Of a stretch of 64,000 nt of DNA, positions 1-12,635 are shown one piece after another (positions within the stretch are counted from its first letter, which is position 1; the number at the start of each line of letters is the position of its first letter). The position numbers were made by a program, and so were the translations under genes. Source of the DNA: Megascapheus bottae. Taxonomy: Eukaryota > Chordata > Mammalia > Rodentia > Geomyidae. The stretch covers positions 30,587,525-30,651,524 of the forward strand of contig JANJXV010000010.1 of NCBI GenBank assembly GCA_024803745.1, written 5' to 3'. Under the pieces are notes generated by a model, which ran no database searches, had not been told where the DNA came from, and was given only the letters and a program-made list of their open reading frames with translations.

Positions 1-487
1 TCTCTTAAAAAGTTGTTTGGAAGATTAAGTTAATGTAAAAAGCAATTAGGACAATTATCTGGCTGATTATAAATACTCTGCAAATATTAGCTTCTATGTC
101 TATGTATCCTCAAATCTCACTGGCATTTAATTTTACCTGCAACCAACCTGTGACCTCACTGCCATTCTCTTGGAAATAAGACACTTTTTAAAATGAGCCT
201 CACATTATATAGAGAAAACTATGAAAGAAAGTTCAAAGCTCTTGCTGTAACCTTCCCTTCCCTTTTTTGTCCTTTCAGCTTTTGCTGTATTAAATTCCCT
301 CCATTTGAAATACCTGGTATGATTACTATTTTCTCCACTCGACTCTCACCAATAGACCTCAATATTAAACAACTAGCCCATTTCTTTATTCACTACTAGT
401 TCTAGCTTATTCTAGTCTATATGAAACATCATTGCCAGGTTAATCATCCTAAAATCATAATTTTCTGCATATTACACAATATTACAA

Positions 488-612
488 GATGATTGGGAGG
501 AGTAGGGGGAGGGTAACGGGGACAAAAACCTGAGAAGGATATCAATGTGTGAGAAGTAATGCACCCACTACCTGATGAATGTAACTGTAACCCCTCTATA
601 CAATCAATCAAT
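488..612 (+). mobile_element. LINE-1 3' UTR tail
   Basis: The end sequence GAGAAGTAATGCACC ... CTGTAACCCCTCTATAC matches the other LINE-1 3' ends in this window. It is followed by (CAAT)n in place of a poly(A) tail. Confidence 0.75.
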
Positions 613-636
613 CAATCAATCAATAAGATTGCACAT

Positions 637-829
637 GGGCCAGGAGTTTGGCCTAGCGGTAGAGTGCTTGCCTAGCATGCACAAAGACCCGGGTTTGATT
701 CCTCAGTACCACATACACAGAAAAAAGCTGGAAGTGGTGCTAAGGCTCAAGTGGTAGAGCTCTAGCCTTGAGAAAGTCCAAGGACAGTGCTCAGGCCCTG
801 AGCTCAAACCCAGGACCAAAAAAAAAAAA
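637..829 (+). mobile_element. tRNA(ID)-headed SINE
   Basis: ID-type Pol III head (GTTTGGCCTAGCGGTAGAGT; box B GGGTTTGATTCC), then the ID-like right half and poly(A). The target duplication AAGATTGCACAT is at 625-636 and 830-841. Confidence 0.92.
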
Positions 830-2751
830 AAGATTGCACATTACCCAATCCATTGTAAACACAGCCTAGAATTCCAGGGTCTGCATAATTATGAAGAAAA
901 CATTTATATCTAAATTACATACCATTTGTCCTAATATAACCACTCTGTCCCTCAAAATAGAAGTCTATATCCCTCCTTTACAATTTCTGATTTCATCCCC
1001 TCCCATATTATGCTCATTTAAAGTCTGCACTCTGCAATATCATGTCTGCTATGACAATTTTTTCTTAATTTTTAATTCTTTCCTCTTGTGATGATCTTAA
1101 AAGACTGTGTTGACAAATGATTTGATATGCCTACCGTCAGGTTGTCAGGCTTAATTTTCTTATCCTTACATGTGTGTGGGGCCTCATAACTTGCGAAATA
1201 GAGTAAGAATAATGGTTTGTAACTTCTGAAATTGAGTCGGAAAAGCATTATGGCTTCTTCTTTGCTCTTTTTTCTGAATGGTTCCATATCCATCTGGATA
1301 TGGAGTGCTGGACTGAGGCTTTCTGCCAACAACCACATGAGGGAATTATTTTAGAACTAGATCTTGCAGCTCAAGTCAGACCTTCAGGTGTCTGCATTCT
1401 TTGCCTTCACCTTGACTGGAAGCCAACTTTCAACAAAACCTCTTAGTCAAGCGTACTGAATTCCTGATTCATACGTCTTTGTAGAATAATATGCTTGTTA
1501 TCAGTCACTCTATTAGGAGGTAAATGATTAGATAACTAATATGCCAGTATAAATTAATCCTATAGTTTATAATTACCTATGTGTCCCAGTTACAGTCCTT
1601 TCTCCTAAGACTCAACATGACAGCCTCACAGAAGATACGGATTCGTGACTTTCTTGGCTTTATGTCTTCTGCTAGGATTAACGAAGTGCCTGACAAAAAA
1701 TAAAGTGGTCAAGGCATTTCATTCCTCCAAAAGAATAATGTTTCTTTGAAGAATGTGGACTATGAGATCAGGTACAGATGTATTCAGTACTGAGCGCTAT
1801 CATTTGCTAACTGCCAGACTTTTGGAAACAGAGCTATCTTCTCTGTGGTTCAGTTATCTTTTTCATGTTATAGACTAAACCTGGAGCCACCTTAAAAGGC
1901 TTTACTGTAAGCATAGAAGAGATAAATATATTTAATAACCCATTCTTCATGTTTCCTCAGATGGGAGCGATTTCTACTCCAGAGCACAATAATATCTTTG
2001 AGTCATCTCATCTCCTACCTACCCCGACCCCCACACAAGTCCAAATAGAAGAATAAAAAAAATCCACAGGTAAGATTGAGAAAACACAATTCTGAATGGC
2101 CTACACTGACTTTCATTGTTTTAGGCAATGCTCCAGCTTCTCATTTCCCACATTTAGAAACATGTGTACAGATGTTAAGAGGGTGTATTACCTCATTTGT
2201 GATCTGAACCTCTACAGACCATAGAACTGAATGAAGGCTTACCAAGAGACATGGTAATGCCTGTCTATCACTTGATTATCTGCCTCCTATCTTTCCCTCA
2301 ATTCCTGCCTTTTCACTTCCTCACTTCCTCTTTCCTCCTCGCCTTTTTCTTTCTCTTTTCCTTAAGGCCTCAGACAGCGCAGGTACATTTTCCAAGTGTC
2401 TTTCTCTTAAGGCCAGCTATCCTCACAGATAAGTAATGAGATCTAAATTTAAAAGAAATCATGCAAATCATCTTATAGAATAAAGTATGAAGATTAAGAG
2501 AGTGATAGGATATTCTTCTTAAATTACTGTTACATGAATTTTAATCTTCGTAGAAGAATAACCAGAATAATATAATGAACCACCCTTATTACCCAGTTTC
2601 TACAGTGACCAACTCCTAGTCAATCTTGTTTCATCTGATTCATCCTGACACATTTTCATTTGACTTATGGTATCTAATCTCAATTGCCAGAGAAACTGAA
2701 GGGATTAATTGCACTCTCAACCATCTAACCTGAATGATTATATGGGAGAGC

Positions 2752-2754
<3 letters not shown>

Positions 2755-2792
<38 letters not shown>
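2755..2792. repeat. (AT)n microsatellite
   Basis: About 19 uninterrupted TA units. Confidence 0.95.
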
Positions 2793-2795
<3 letters not shown>

Positions 2796-3024
2796 ATGGA
2801 GCATAACAAGCTTTCTTGAAACCACTAGCATTCAAAATGATGATGAGTAATTTGCACAACTAAAAGCAAATTTTGATCAAGATTACTTGGATTGCAATAA
2901 TGACTGTTCATGTACAAAGGTCTACTAGAGTGTCAAGAAAGACATTCAAGAAACTAGTTCCCATCACATTCATCCACAGACTTACATTAAGTTGCAGAAT
3001 TTCTTTCTCCCCTCAACTGCTTAC

Positions 3025-3174
3025 CTCCAGCCTGAGTCGTTGTGATATCATGCCTAATTCCACGCTAACAAACACGATTCTGTTTGATCCATCAGATTCT
3101 GCGATGATGAAAGCCCGACTATACAGTCTTGTAAGGAGTCCCCGGGCATACTGGCCACTTTTGCTATAGCCCAT
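3025..3174 (-). CDS. Asah2: Asah2 downstream copy, coding exon 3
   Basis: 150 nt, acceptor TCTTAG before 3174, donor GTAAGC from 3024, phase 0 to 0, 50 residues (MGYSKSGQ ... SQRLRLE). It contains the N-terminal catalytic-domain segment shared by all neutral ceramidases. The next exon was not found in bases 1-3024. Confidence 0.93.
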
Positions 3175-3984
3175 CTAAGATAGAGAGAAACTTAGAGCTA
3201 TATAACTCACCCAAATACCAAAAACCAGGCCTAAACATAGAAGAGTAGATTTCCTCATAAAGACAAAGATAAATCCACACAACTCTGTGAATATATGGTG
3301 TGGGTTTTTTTTTTCAAAAATATAAATGAATTCAGAATCACAGAAGAGGCTTTAATCATTCTGCAGAAAAGCGCATGAAGGACTGGTGAGACGGTCAGAA
3401 GGTGTTCATTAGCTTTGGGAAATAAAGAAGCTGGTGTGGCTCAGAAATCCCATTTCTACATTAGAGACTGTAGGACCTTGTTATTTCATAGACATGCAAT
3501 CTTGCCTTCTCTAAAGTATTTAAAAGAAGGAAGTGTTACCTAGATAAATATCCCATATGTCATAGATAAAATAGATAAACATTCTAAAGATTAGAGCTTC
3601 TCCCCCATTGATTATTCCTCTGTGTGGTTTCATTTTCCTTCTTTGTTATTATTTTTGTCACCAAAAATCTAAAGCTAGGTCTTCAGGAATGCTTGAATTC
3701 TCCTTCAGGAAAGTCCTAATGTACATTCCTAGGAATAGACTGTTAGAATTCTATTAGAGAAATGAAAAGGCATGAGCGGGATGATGATGCATTCTTGAAA
3801 TCCCACCTACGTAAGAGGCCAAAGGTCCAGGCCAGCCATCTTCAAGCAAAAACATCAGATCCTACCTGTAAAATAACTTTTAAAAAGAAAAAAAAAGAAC
3901 AGCAACAACAGCAAAACATATTGGGGGCATGCCAAAAACTGGTAGAGTACCTCAGTGTTACCTAAAACAGACAGACAGACACAG

Positions 3985-4033
<49 letters not shown>

Positions 4034-6640
4034 GGAAGCAATTATAATATAATAATAAAGAACAAACAGACTAACAAGCAGTGCAATTTTTTTAAAATAA
4101 TCTCCTTAAGGAGTCCAGCATTTGCTCACCAAAATAATATCTGATACTTGTCCTGTGCGGTCTGCTCGCCCAACACCTATATGGTAGCCACTGAAGTTCT
4201 GAAATGACAGAGGCTCCGGAGTGCTAATCACAGGAGAGGTTTGAGTGTCCATGGGATCCTGGGTGGTTAACAATCCCTGAACTCCTGGGTCTAAAACAAA
4301 ATAAGGAATTGGAGAATAAATGTTTTTGTGTATTTCTTTATCTAGCCTCACCTCCTTGCCAATGGAAAAACTGTGGTATATTCTCATATGTAAAATAGGC
4401 ACAGTGAGACACAAGAACAAATCTAAGCAGAATTTTATTCTTGACAAAAAGTTGTTTGAGCCTAACAGTCAAGGGCCCTGGGGATGCCTGTCTGCTTTTC
4501 CTCACCAAATTTACCTAGTCATCTCCATTGACTTCACTCACTTTCTTTGCATTTCTGTTCCACTTAGAAAAATATGTGGCTGACTCCTGACACTCACTCT
4601 GAAAAACCCAACCTCTGGGGTATTCTTTCTTTCATCCTCTCTGCCCAGACTTCTCTACTACTTTCAGAACTATCTATCTCCACCACTCCTAGATCCAGCT
4701 TGCTTCTTCATCTCAGGGTTGCCCCACCCCATTATGTCTGCCTTGCTGTGGCAGAGATACTGGCTCTGTCTCATGAAACTTTTATTAATACAAATTAAAT
4801 CTCTTTATAATTACTACCATAGCCACTGGGCTTTGAGTTATTCCCATATTGTGTACGTGTGTTTGCATGCATACTATCCACATTAATATGCATATATAAA
4901 CACATGTATGTTTATTGTTGGCAACAAAATAAAACAAAACAAAACACACCAAAAAAAAGGTGGGGGGAGATTCCTCATTATTGTGAGTTATTACCCAAGA
5001 GATTCTAGGGTTGAGAACCAGGAGATTAAAAAGCAGGTGGCTTCTTTATACTATTCAAGCATACATGATTCTCAAATGGACTAAACTGATAGAGATTAAA
5101 AGGCAGGTGCCAGATGCAAACTATATGGGTTTGAAATCTAACTCTGCCAGTTGCTGAAGCTAATTTACTCCATTTTCTCATCTACCTAATGGCTTCCTTG
5201 GGTAGTTCTCACACAGCTGTGTTAATGTATATTAAAATTTGAAACAATTACTTGTTTAGAGCTTTGATTCTCTTCACATATACATTATACATATATACAA
5301 TGTATATGTGTTTTTCTTTGTTTCCACTCCAGATAAAAGTCAAATAGAAAGCAACATTTGAGTAACAAAGAAGGAATATGATAGCAGCTACACCCACGCT
5401 AGCACACACTCCAGGAAAAGTTCTTGGCTATATTGGGGTCTCAGGTGCCCCATATATACAAATCACTGTGATTAGGAATTACTTTATAGACACTTTAAAG
5501 AATCAGATTAAATATTATATAGAATCCTTATAGTGTTGCCACACACTCATATACACATTCAACACAAGTAGATACTTCTATGAGAATATCTATTATAATT
5601 CTTAATAACATTACTGAGTCTCTACCTTCTAGTTCTCAAATTTTAAGAGCTAAAACTAAATAATTCCTGAGGATCATGTCTAGCATTCCAGGTTCCTGCT
5701 CTACCCATTGCTTAAGCAGAGGAATCACTATTCCTCTGCATCCACAGATAATGCAAAGTACCAGAACATAGCAGAGAAGAGAGTACAAAAAACAAGAGGC
5801 TGCAAAGGGAAAAGTGTAATGAAAGATTCCATCTCCTTTCCAGTTTGCCTGAAGCCACTTCTCCCTTTACTTTGGTCACAGCATCCTTTCTCCTTCTCCA
5901 TTCAAGCAACATATCCTAACAGTGAAACAGGAACCCCAGCAAAGACACATTCATTGCTCACAGTTTTTGTAGCTTCCATGGTTTGCATAAACCCCTTTCC
6001 GGCATTACACTCAAAAACAGATCAAAATATATTCTCAAGTTCTGATTTTTGTTGCTGCTTATTTGTTTGTTGTAACCCTGGCATATCTGGAGACCATACA
6101 ACATCATCATCATAACAACAAGCATTCAGGAGAAGATAAGATCTTATGTACCAGAATTTGATCTGTTCCACTCTATTCTGGAACCTATCCAGTCCTTGTA
6201 ATGACTTGAATTTGAGATGCCCTTCCCTACAGCTTTTCACAGGCTAGGTGACTTTCTGTGGGTCTTGCTTTCTTCTTTCACCTCCCAGAGACAATGATGA
6301 CAAAATAAAGCAAAGAGCAAGATTAGAGCCTAGGTTCCTGGGTTTTGTTAGGCAGGCACGGAAATTAATGCAAGAGGGACAGAGCCATCTCAGGCCATTT
6401 ATATGCGCATTGAACTACCAGCCAGCACTTGCTCATTTTGGTATTCCCTGGTCATCAAGAGATTTCAACCCACAAGCCTAGGAATCTTATCCAAGGAAAC
6501 TCAGGACACTTACTTTCATGGTTTGTGATGGTCCCACTGGTGATAAACAAGAGGCCGAGAAGGGCCACTGTTATGGCAGTCATCATCACAAGGAGGAAAA
6601 TCAGGAATATCTCCAAAGAGGAAATGGTGCACTTAGCCAT
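3025..6640 (-). CDS. Asah2: Neutral ceramidase, downstream tandem copy (5' three coding exons, rest outside window)
   Basis: Three minus-strand exons (6514-6640, 4130-4290, 3025-3174) join in frame into the first 146 residues of a neutral ceramidase. Residues 1-42 begin MAKCTISSLE and hold a short cytosolic tail and a hydrophobic signal-anchor (about 11-37). Exon 2 gives a Ser/Thr/Pro-rich mucin-like box, then the conserved FQNFSGYHIGVGRAD start of the catalytic domain. Exon 3 carries the LLTRLYSRAFI and SQRLRLE segments known from the family. The chain continues beyond the left edge; the H194 zinc-ligand exon is not in the window. The borders are canonical and the frame open. This 5' end lies 16.5 kb downstream of the stop of the other copy on the same strand, so it is a second gene and not the missing 5' end of the first, unless the assembly is wrong. 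Confidence 0.93.
3175..4129 (-). other. Intron 2 of Asah2 downstream copy
   Basis: 955 bp between the third and second coding exons. It carries an (AC)n microsatellite at 3988-4031; otherwise unique AT-rich sequence. Confidence 0.8.
3988..4031. repeat. (AC)n microsatellite in Asah2 intron 2 (downstream copy)
   Basis: About 22 AC units, preceded by (ACAG)n. Confidence 0.95.
4130..4290 (-). CDS. Asah2: Asah2 downstream copy, coding exon 2 (mucin box)
   Basis: 161 nt, acceptor TTTTAG before 4290, donor GTGAGC from 4129, phase 1 in and phase 0 out. It encodes a short Thr/Ser/Pro-rich linker (TTQDPMDTQTSPVISTPEP), then FQNFSGYHIGVGRADRTGQ and an N-glycosylation sequon NFS. The linker is much shorter than the repeated human mucin box. 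Rodent enzymes are also short here. Confidence 0.93.
4291..6513 (-). other. Intron 1 of Asah2 downstream copy
   Basis: 2.2 kb of mainly unique sequence between the signal-anchor exon and the mucin-box exon. No young repeat was recognised. Confidence 0.75.
6514..6640 (-). CDS. Asah2: Asah2 downstream copy, exon with start codon (signal-anchor)
   Basis: 127 nt. The ATG is at 6640-6638 and the donor GTAAGT begins at 6513; the exon ends in phase 1. It encodes 42 residues with a long hydrophobic segment (IFLIFLLVMMTAITVALLG). The start is chosen by match to the family N-terminus MAK. A possible acceptor (ATTCAG, with AG at 6647-6646) lies five bases before the ATG, so an untranslated exon may exist further upstream. 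Confidence 0.93.
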
Positions 6641-7972
6641 TTTTTCTGAATCAAATTAAAGACATAGACGATATACGGGAGAAGAAAAAAAGGACATAAT
6701 CACAAATTAAAATATGCATGCTTCAGGCTACCTGAGGCTAAGCTATCTTCAATCTTTCCTATGAGTACATTTTGTGGAGGTTGGTAAGCCTAGCTCATGG
6801 TTCTATGTGCCAAATCCACGGTGTACAGACCAGTCTGACATCCCATGCAAAGCTCAGAATAATGTTCCTGCTGCAAACACCACCCATGACTGAGCACTGA
6901 CAACTATGGTGAAATCCATTTCTATTGCTTGGCTATCGCATTTTACTTTCCTCTAAGACAACAATGCTGGTTATGAGTCTGTACATGGGAGTGGTTCTGT
7001 CATTAAGGATATTGAAACAAGTACAAACAAGTGCTGCTTGTACCTGGGAGAGCCTGGCTAGGATTACAGCTGTGCTCTGTGAATATGATCTTGGCCATGT
7101 AATGGATGTGAAATGCCTACTTTAGTCTTTAAACATTAGGTTTTAGCCTTCACTTACCATCTGGGTGGTCATAAAGGGGCATGGGAAAATATGCTGGGTA
7201 TCTCTCGTGTCAATCAGGCATTAGTAAACCTTCTCTTTCAGTGATTAGAACAATGATACAATTTTTACAAGTAGTATACAGTAATTTTTACAGAGTCTTA
7301 AAATGTTTTATATTAGCACTGAAAGGATCTACAGAAGTGACTAACCAATAGAAAGTAATGGGAAGTATAATACAGTAGTTAGAAAGTGACACCACAGTTT
7401 AAACCTGATTTCTACCGATAGTTAGGTAATCCTGGGAAATCTTCCTCAGTTTTTGTATCTATAAAGATGCATACGATGATCATTTTAGTACATATGTGCA
7501 GTATTCCTCTAAAAATAAGATAATATAAGTGTTGCTGGGATGTAACAAATATTCCAATTTTTCTGGAACATTATAAATACACAAATATTACCATTCCATG
7601 GAAGAGATGAGTCACATAAAAATGCAATGATTTACTCACCAGTGGCTTGTTCTATTTAATTAAGCTATAAAACACTGCTATCATAAAAATTCACAACATA
7701 TGGCTGAGTTTTAAAATATATATAAGTAGTTGATTGTTAACTATGCCTCCAAGACTCTGTTAGACACTGCACCCCATTCTCCTGTACAGAAGAAACTCCA
7801 AACTGTGAGAAACTACATGATGAATTGCCAAGTTTCTTTAACAAGAAAAATGGAATTGAGGGGGAAAAAAAAGAGGATGAGTATGAGTAAAGGGAATATA
7901 TGGAAAGATAGGAGAAGAGGCTAAAAACAAGAATAGAGGAGAAAAAAGAAGAAGTGTAAAAATAGAGAAAAA

Positions 7973-8160
7973 GGGCCAGGAATTGAGTAGAGTGCTTGCC
8001 TACCATACAGGAAGACCCGGGGTCGATTCCTCAGTACTACATACATAGAGAAGCCAGACGTGATGCTGTGGCTCAAGTGATAGAGCTCTAGCCTTGAGAA
8101 AGCTGGAAGACAGTGCTCAGATCCTCAACTCAAGCCCCAGAACTGGCAAAAAAAAAATAA
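7973..8160 (+). mobile_element. tRNA(ID)-headed SINE
   Basis: Same element with a shortened head (GGGCCAGGAATTGAGTAGAG) and box B GGGGTCGATTCCTC, ending in a poly(A) tail. Confidence 0.88.
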
Positions 8161-9831
8161 AGAATAGGGAAAAAATTGGCAGATTAAAACACTAGGTCTG
8201 TTCAGGGCCTTCCATTTAAAATACTAAATACTCAGTAAGAAGAAATTGGGAATACCACAGTTTCAGAAGCTGAACCTCACGGGTCTAGATTTCCTGGGGT
8301 GATTTTCAGTTCTGCCTTTCCTAGACACTGTCATGAAACTGACTCAAAGCTGAGCCATGTGAGGAGGAAGCTGGGTCCCTGGTGCTCCCTTACTGGCTTG
8401 GGTTATGGCAGCCTGGGCCTCAACTAGCAGCTCACTGGGGCTACTTCCAGATGCTGCAACCTGATTCCTTCTCTCATAACTGTGACCCCCAATCACAGCC
8501 TCTTCCAAAGCTGCTTAGTGGGGAGTTGTTGCTGGGAGCTCAGCTGCAGCTCTGCCTTCAGCCTGCCCAACAATTCTGAGACGTGGCACACTCCTTTTCT
8601 AAGTTCTTTAACAACTCTGGCATAGATTTTAAGGTTAAAAGGGATAAGCACCCTGCCACCATACATCTTTCATAAAAGAAATTAGTTTTCTCCATAGTGG
8701 ACTTACATAGTTTTATGCTCTCATATTGTGGGTTGGGCAGAAGATAGAAAAACCCCTTTGAACCCAAAAATATGATCAATGAACTATCACTTACCCCAGT
8801 TGATCTTTATTACCATTTACATGCTACAGAGTACGGATCCCTACTGTTGCAAGCTGGAATAGACACTTCTTTTTTATTTCATATTTTGTCATAATTTATT
8901 ATCCAATATCTACATCTTTTGTAAATTTAAAAACATAAATTGTAAATGTCATAGTTAATGCAAAATATATAATTAAAACCATAAAATCATTTTGAACATA
9001 AATTGGGTCTTAGTATTCAAATCATTATTAGGAAAATTACAGTATGAATTAATAGTAAATTCTGGATTTAATTTAAAGGTTTAATCCAATAGTTGGCCCA
9101 CACAATGTATTTAAATATATAACTATTTTCTGAAAGAAACAGAACCCAGATATATTGTTTATATCATAAAATACGACATATAGAATAACATTACTTCAAA
9201 CAACAGAATGAAAAATATAAAATGAGTCATGGCTTTGGCTTATTTTTTTCCAGATGAATGTGTAGGGGTAGAGCTTAGGACATGAGGGGCTGAGGGTAGG
9301 GTTGGAAGGTCCCTCCTGTACAAAGTGAACCTCTCAAATTTCTAAAGGAACAGCTAACTTGTCTTCAAGAGAAAACCAGCCCTGGGTGACAGGGAAAACC
9401 AGACAAGAATCCTGAGCTTGGAGGCCAAGGCAAGAGCACTGGTGGAATCAAAATGGACTGGAGGTTTAGACCCAGAGCTCCCACATGAGCTACTATCCAT
9501 GACTCATTTTATACAGCTAGAGATGAGAGAGACTTGGATGGGTTGGGCAAACCTATTGAACCAAGTTAAGGAGGATGATAATTAAACCCTGATAAGTTAT
9601 TGACAACTTTATCTTACATGTAGACACTTTACATATAGGACCTAGGCACCTTTTTAAAATCATATTAAGAGGAAATAAAATATACTTATTGAATTCCTAG
9701 TATTCGACAAGTACTAAAAACAACTCTACATGAATAATTTAATTAATGGTCATAATAACTCTATCAGATGGTACTATATATCTGTCCTCCATTTTCAATT
9801 AACATCTGAATTTTTAAAAATACTGATCTGT

Positions 9832-10028
9832 AGCTGGGTAGTTCATGTCTGTAATCCTAACTACTCAGGAGCCTAAGATTTGAGGATTCAGCTTCAAAAC
9901 CATCAGGAAATGGAAAGCCTATTCGCCTTGTATCTCTAATTAATCATCAAAATAGCAAAGTGGTAGAGCACTAGCCTTGAGAACAGAAGTTCAGGGACAG
10001 CTCCAAAGTCCCCAGTTCAAGTTTTAAA

Positions 10029-10072
<44 letters not shown>
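9832..10072 (+). mobile_element. Dimeric B1/7SL-ID SINE with (AC)n tail
   Basis: Left half CATGTCTGTAATCCTAACTA is B1-like; right half AAAGTGGTAGAGCACTAGCC is ID-like. The tail is a 42-bp (AC)n. Confidence 0.82.
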
Positions 10073-10074
<2 letters not shown>

Positions 10075-10919
10075 CCTGACAACCTGAGTCATAGAAAAGT
10101 TAAATAACTGAAGGTCATGTAGCTATAATAGAATCAAGTGCCAAAGTTGATTGAAGTGCTCAAGTTCTTACTTAGCAAGGGCAATTCCTAATAATGCAAA
10201 CAAAGAAAAGCAATAGATCATTTGCTCTTGGCTTCCTCTAGTTAAGTCTCTGCTATGCAACACATCATAAATATGTGTCTTTTGCCAGTACTATTTGATG
10301 ACCTCAAAGTGATAGCCATATCATGCACAAAACTAATCAAAGTCACCAACCTAATAGAAGAAAACAAACAAACAAAGCGATTTGAGAAGAGGTAGAATTC
10401 TGAAGGGACCAAAGCCAGCACCCATAAAATAGAGATTAAGTTCCATTCCCACGGTTACTGTGGTGCAGTCTCGCAGCGCTCATTCATATCTTGTTCTCTG
10501 CCTATTTGTGAATAAATAACAAGGTATGTGATCCCTTCTGATAGTTACTGGTCAATGCGCTGTGGGAAGCAGTGACATGTGTCGCTTCTAGAGTGAAATG
10601 TCGAACACTGAGGCATTTGAAAGGAGGTGTGCATCCACATGGTCTCTCTTCCTCTGCCGCAGCAACCATGGCTACCCTGTGTCCCAGATGCCAGGCTGCA
10701 AGATCGCTGAGTTATCAGATGGAAGAAATCGACAGAAAATTGTCAGACCAGGAATATGCTTTACATAATAAGAAATCAATGGTCACATGTTAAGCTACTA
10801 AGATTTGGGATTGAGGGAGTAAGTTGTTACCAGACCAAATCTACTCTGCACCCCCACTAATGTAAATGTAAGTATCATGCCAGTGAATGAAGGTGATTTC
10901 TTAGCTAACCCACACATTT

Positions 10920-11056
10920 TTTGTGTGTGTGGTTCACAGACCTGAAGTCATCCTGGGCTGAAGAGCTAGCTCGTCAGCTCAAAGCTACAGCCCTACCCTT
11001 GGGCCTAGGCACTGTCCCTGAGCTCTTCAGCTCAAAGCTACCACCCTAGTCTCCCT
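10920..11056 (-). mobile_element. Degraded SINE right-half text, partly duplicated
   Basis: GAGCTCTTCAGCTCAAAGCT and an earlier GCTCGTCAGCTCAAAGCTAC are reversed right-half sequences. Confidence 0.5.
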
Positions 11057-12354
11057 AACCTACACATCTTTTCAGATTTATTTTAGTTAAATGAATATCT
11101 CAAATAAAATTGATTTATTTCTACTTTCCAAACATTAGATTCAATGTCAAATTTCATGCAATCTCAACTTTAAAATAGAGTCAAGAAAAGGGAATAAATA
11201 TAAAAGGCCTCTAGGTCACAAAAATTCATGAAATAAATCATGGAAGAGGCTCTTAGATTCATTCAGATTGTAGTACCTTTCCATTTACTTACAATTCTAA
11301 CTGTTCTTTTTCCTCAATCATAGAATTAATATTATCTAGAAATAAAATAATTAACAAAATAGCATGTTTCATGTTTCTGGATAAAGGAGGTCAGGTAGCG
11401 AAAGTGAAGGCTTGAAGAGACTCACGTGAAATTGCTACTATGCAGATATTTTGTCATTTTTAACAACCTCTAGAAATGTAAAACGTTTCAAAACTCGTTC
11501 TTTAGAATATTTGTATTTCTATTCATTTGCAGTATAAATAGTGAACTTCACATTTCTAAGCTATTAGAACTATAAAGAGCCTGACAGAAGCATTACAAAA
11601 TGCTAAAGCATTGTGTTACAACAAAATTAGGGAACTTTGTCATTTTTGCTATCCTAGTTTATTATATTCCAAAATTTTCTGTCATGATCATGAGTTTTGT
11701 CCTTTCTTAAAGAGTTGGATTTATGTATATGCAAAGTCACATTCCTCAACACAGCTAATAAAATAAGTCAATTGTACCTAGGCATCAACATTTTCCTACA
11801 TATAGTTATTATTTAGAATAAAGGTACCTTCAGACATAAGGATAACCTCTTATACATCATTGAATTCAAAATTACCATTGCTAGAAACATGTTTTCTCTT
11901 CTTTCCTTATATGAATGAGGAGCGTTTACACGAATCTCATACTTCATTTGGTTGAACTCAGTGATCTGAGTGAGGCGACACAGAAAACAAATTTAGTTAG
12001 GATTAAGGGAACCAAGGAAGAACTACTTGCTTATCGACTCACTAATCAGAGAACAGGTGAGTTACCTGTTCAGTCCAGGAAAGTTAACCTGTATGTACCA
12101 AAAGATTTCATGGCACTAGGATATCAGGTGCTGTCACTGTGACCAGGTTGTCAATTTTGTTACTTTTTAAATGTATAAAAAGAGGTGAAGACATGATTAT
12201 AAAACCAGTAATTCTTCCAGTCCAGTGTGTCAGCTTTCAGGTCGAGATAGTCAAGCCATGTAGCTACTAATTTCTCTTGGACACTGTCAAATCAAAGCAG
12301 GTGCCAAGGGAAACAACTATTGATTGGCATTCCTACTGAACATCAACCAGCCTA

Positions 12355-12635
12355 GCTGAGTTTCTTTCTAAAGATGTTGGCTATCTTTTGTTGTCCCTTG
12401 GTTAATCCCATATTGTTACAGTATCTGACTCTGATATATTGTATATATGTTTATTTGTTTATTTGAAATAGGAAAGGGAAGGGGGGAAAACAAGATGAGG
12501 GGAAGAGATGGGGGAGGGAAATGGGACAAAAACATGAGAAGGGGTATCAAGGTGTGAGAAGTAATGTACTTTCTATCTGGAGAATATAACTGTAACCTCT
12601 CTATTAATTACAATAAAAATAAATTAAATTAAATG
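12355..12635 (+). mobile_element. LINE-1 3' UTR, 5'-truncated
   Basis: It has the shared 3' UTR order: TTGTCCCTTGGTTA, a G-rich GGGAAGGGGG segment, ACATGAGAAGGGGTATCAA, GTAACCTCTCTATTAATTAC and a poly(A)-like end. Confidence 0.85.

Larger units (their letters stand above)
1..3024 (-). other. Intron 3 of Asah2 downstream copy (partial)
   Basis: No exon was recognised. The stretch holds a LINE-1 3' tail (488-612), a tRNA-headed SINE (637-829), and an (AT)n run (2755-2792). The rest shows nothing identifiable. Confidence 0.6.

Noticed and set aside
600..624. (CAAT)n as a CRISPR-like or regulatory array
   Set aside because: A short simple repeat forming the tail of a LINE-1.
1072..1338. 88-residue minus-strand frame as the next Asah2 exon of the downstream copy
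   Set aside because: Its text does not resemble the H194 region (no HTHSG motif) and no suitable acceptor/donor pair in phase 0 was seen.
5708..6115. 135-residue plus-strand frame in Asah2 intron 1
   Set aside because: Antisense to the intron, no recognisable domain, composition unlike a protein; no support beyond length.
10572..10793. 73-residue frame with a CPRC motif
   Set aside because: Surrounding sequence has no splice signals or known homology; a single CxxC is not enough. Possibly an old repeat.
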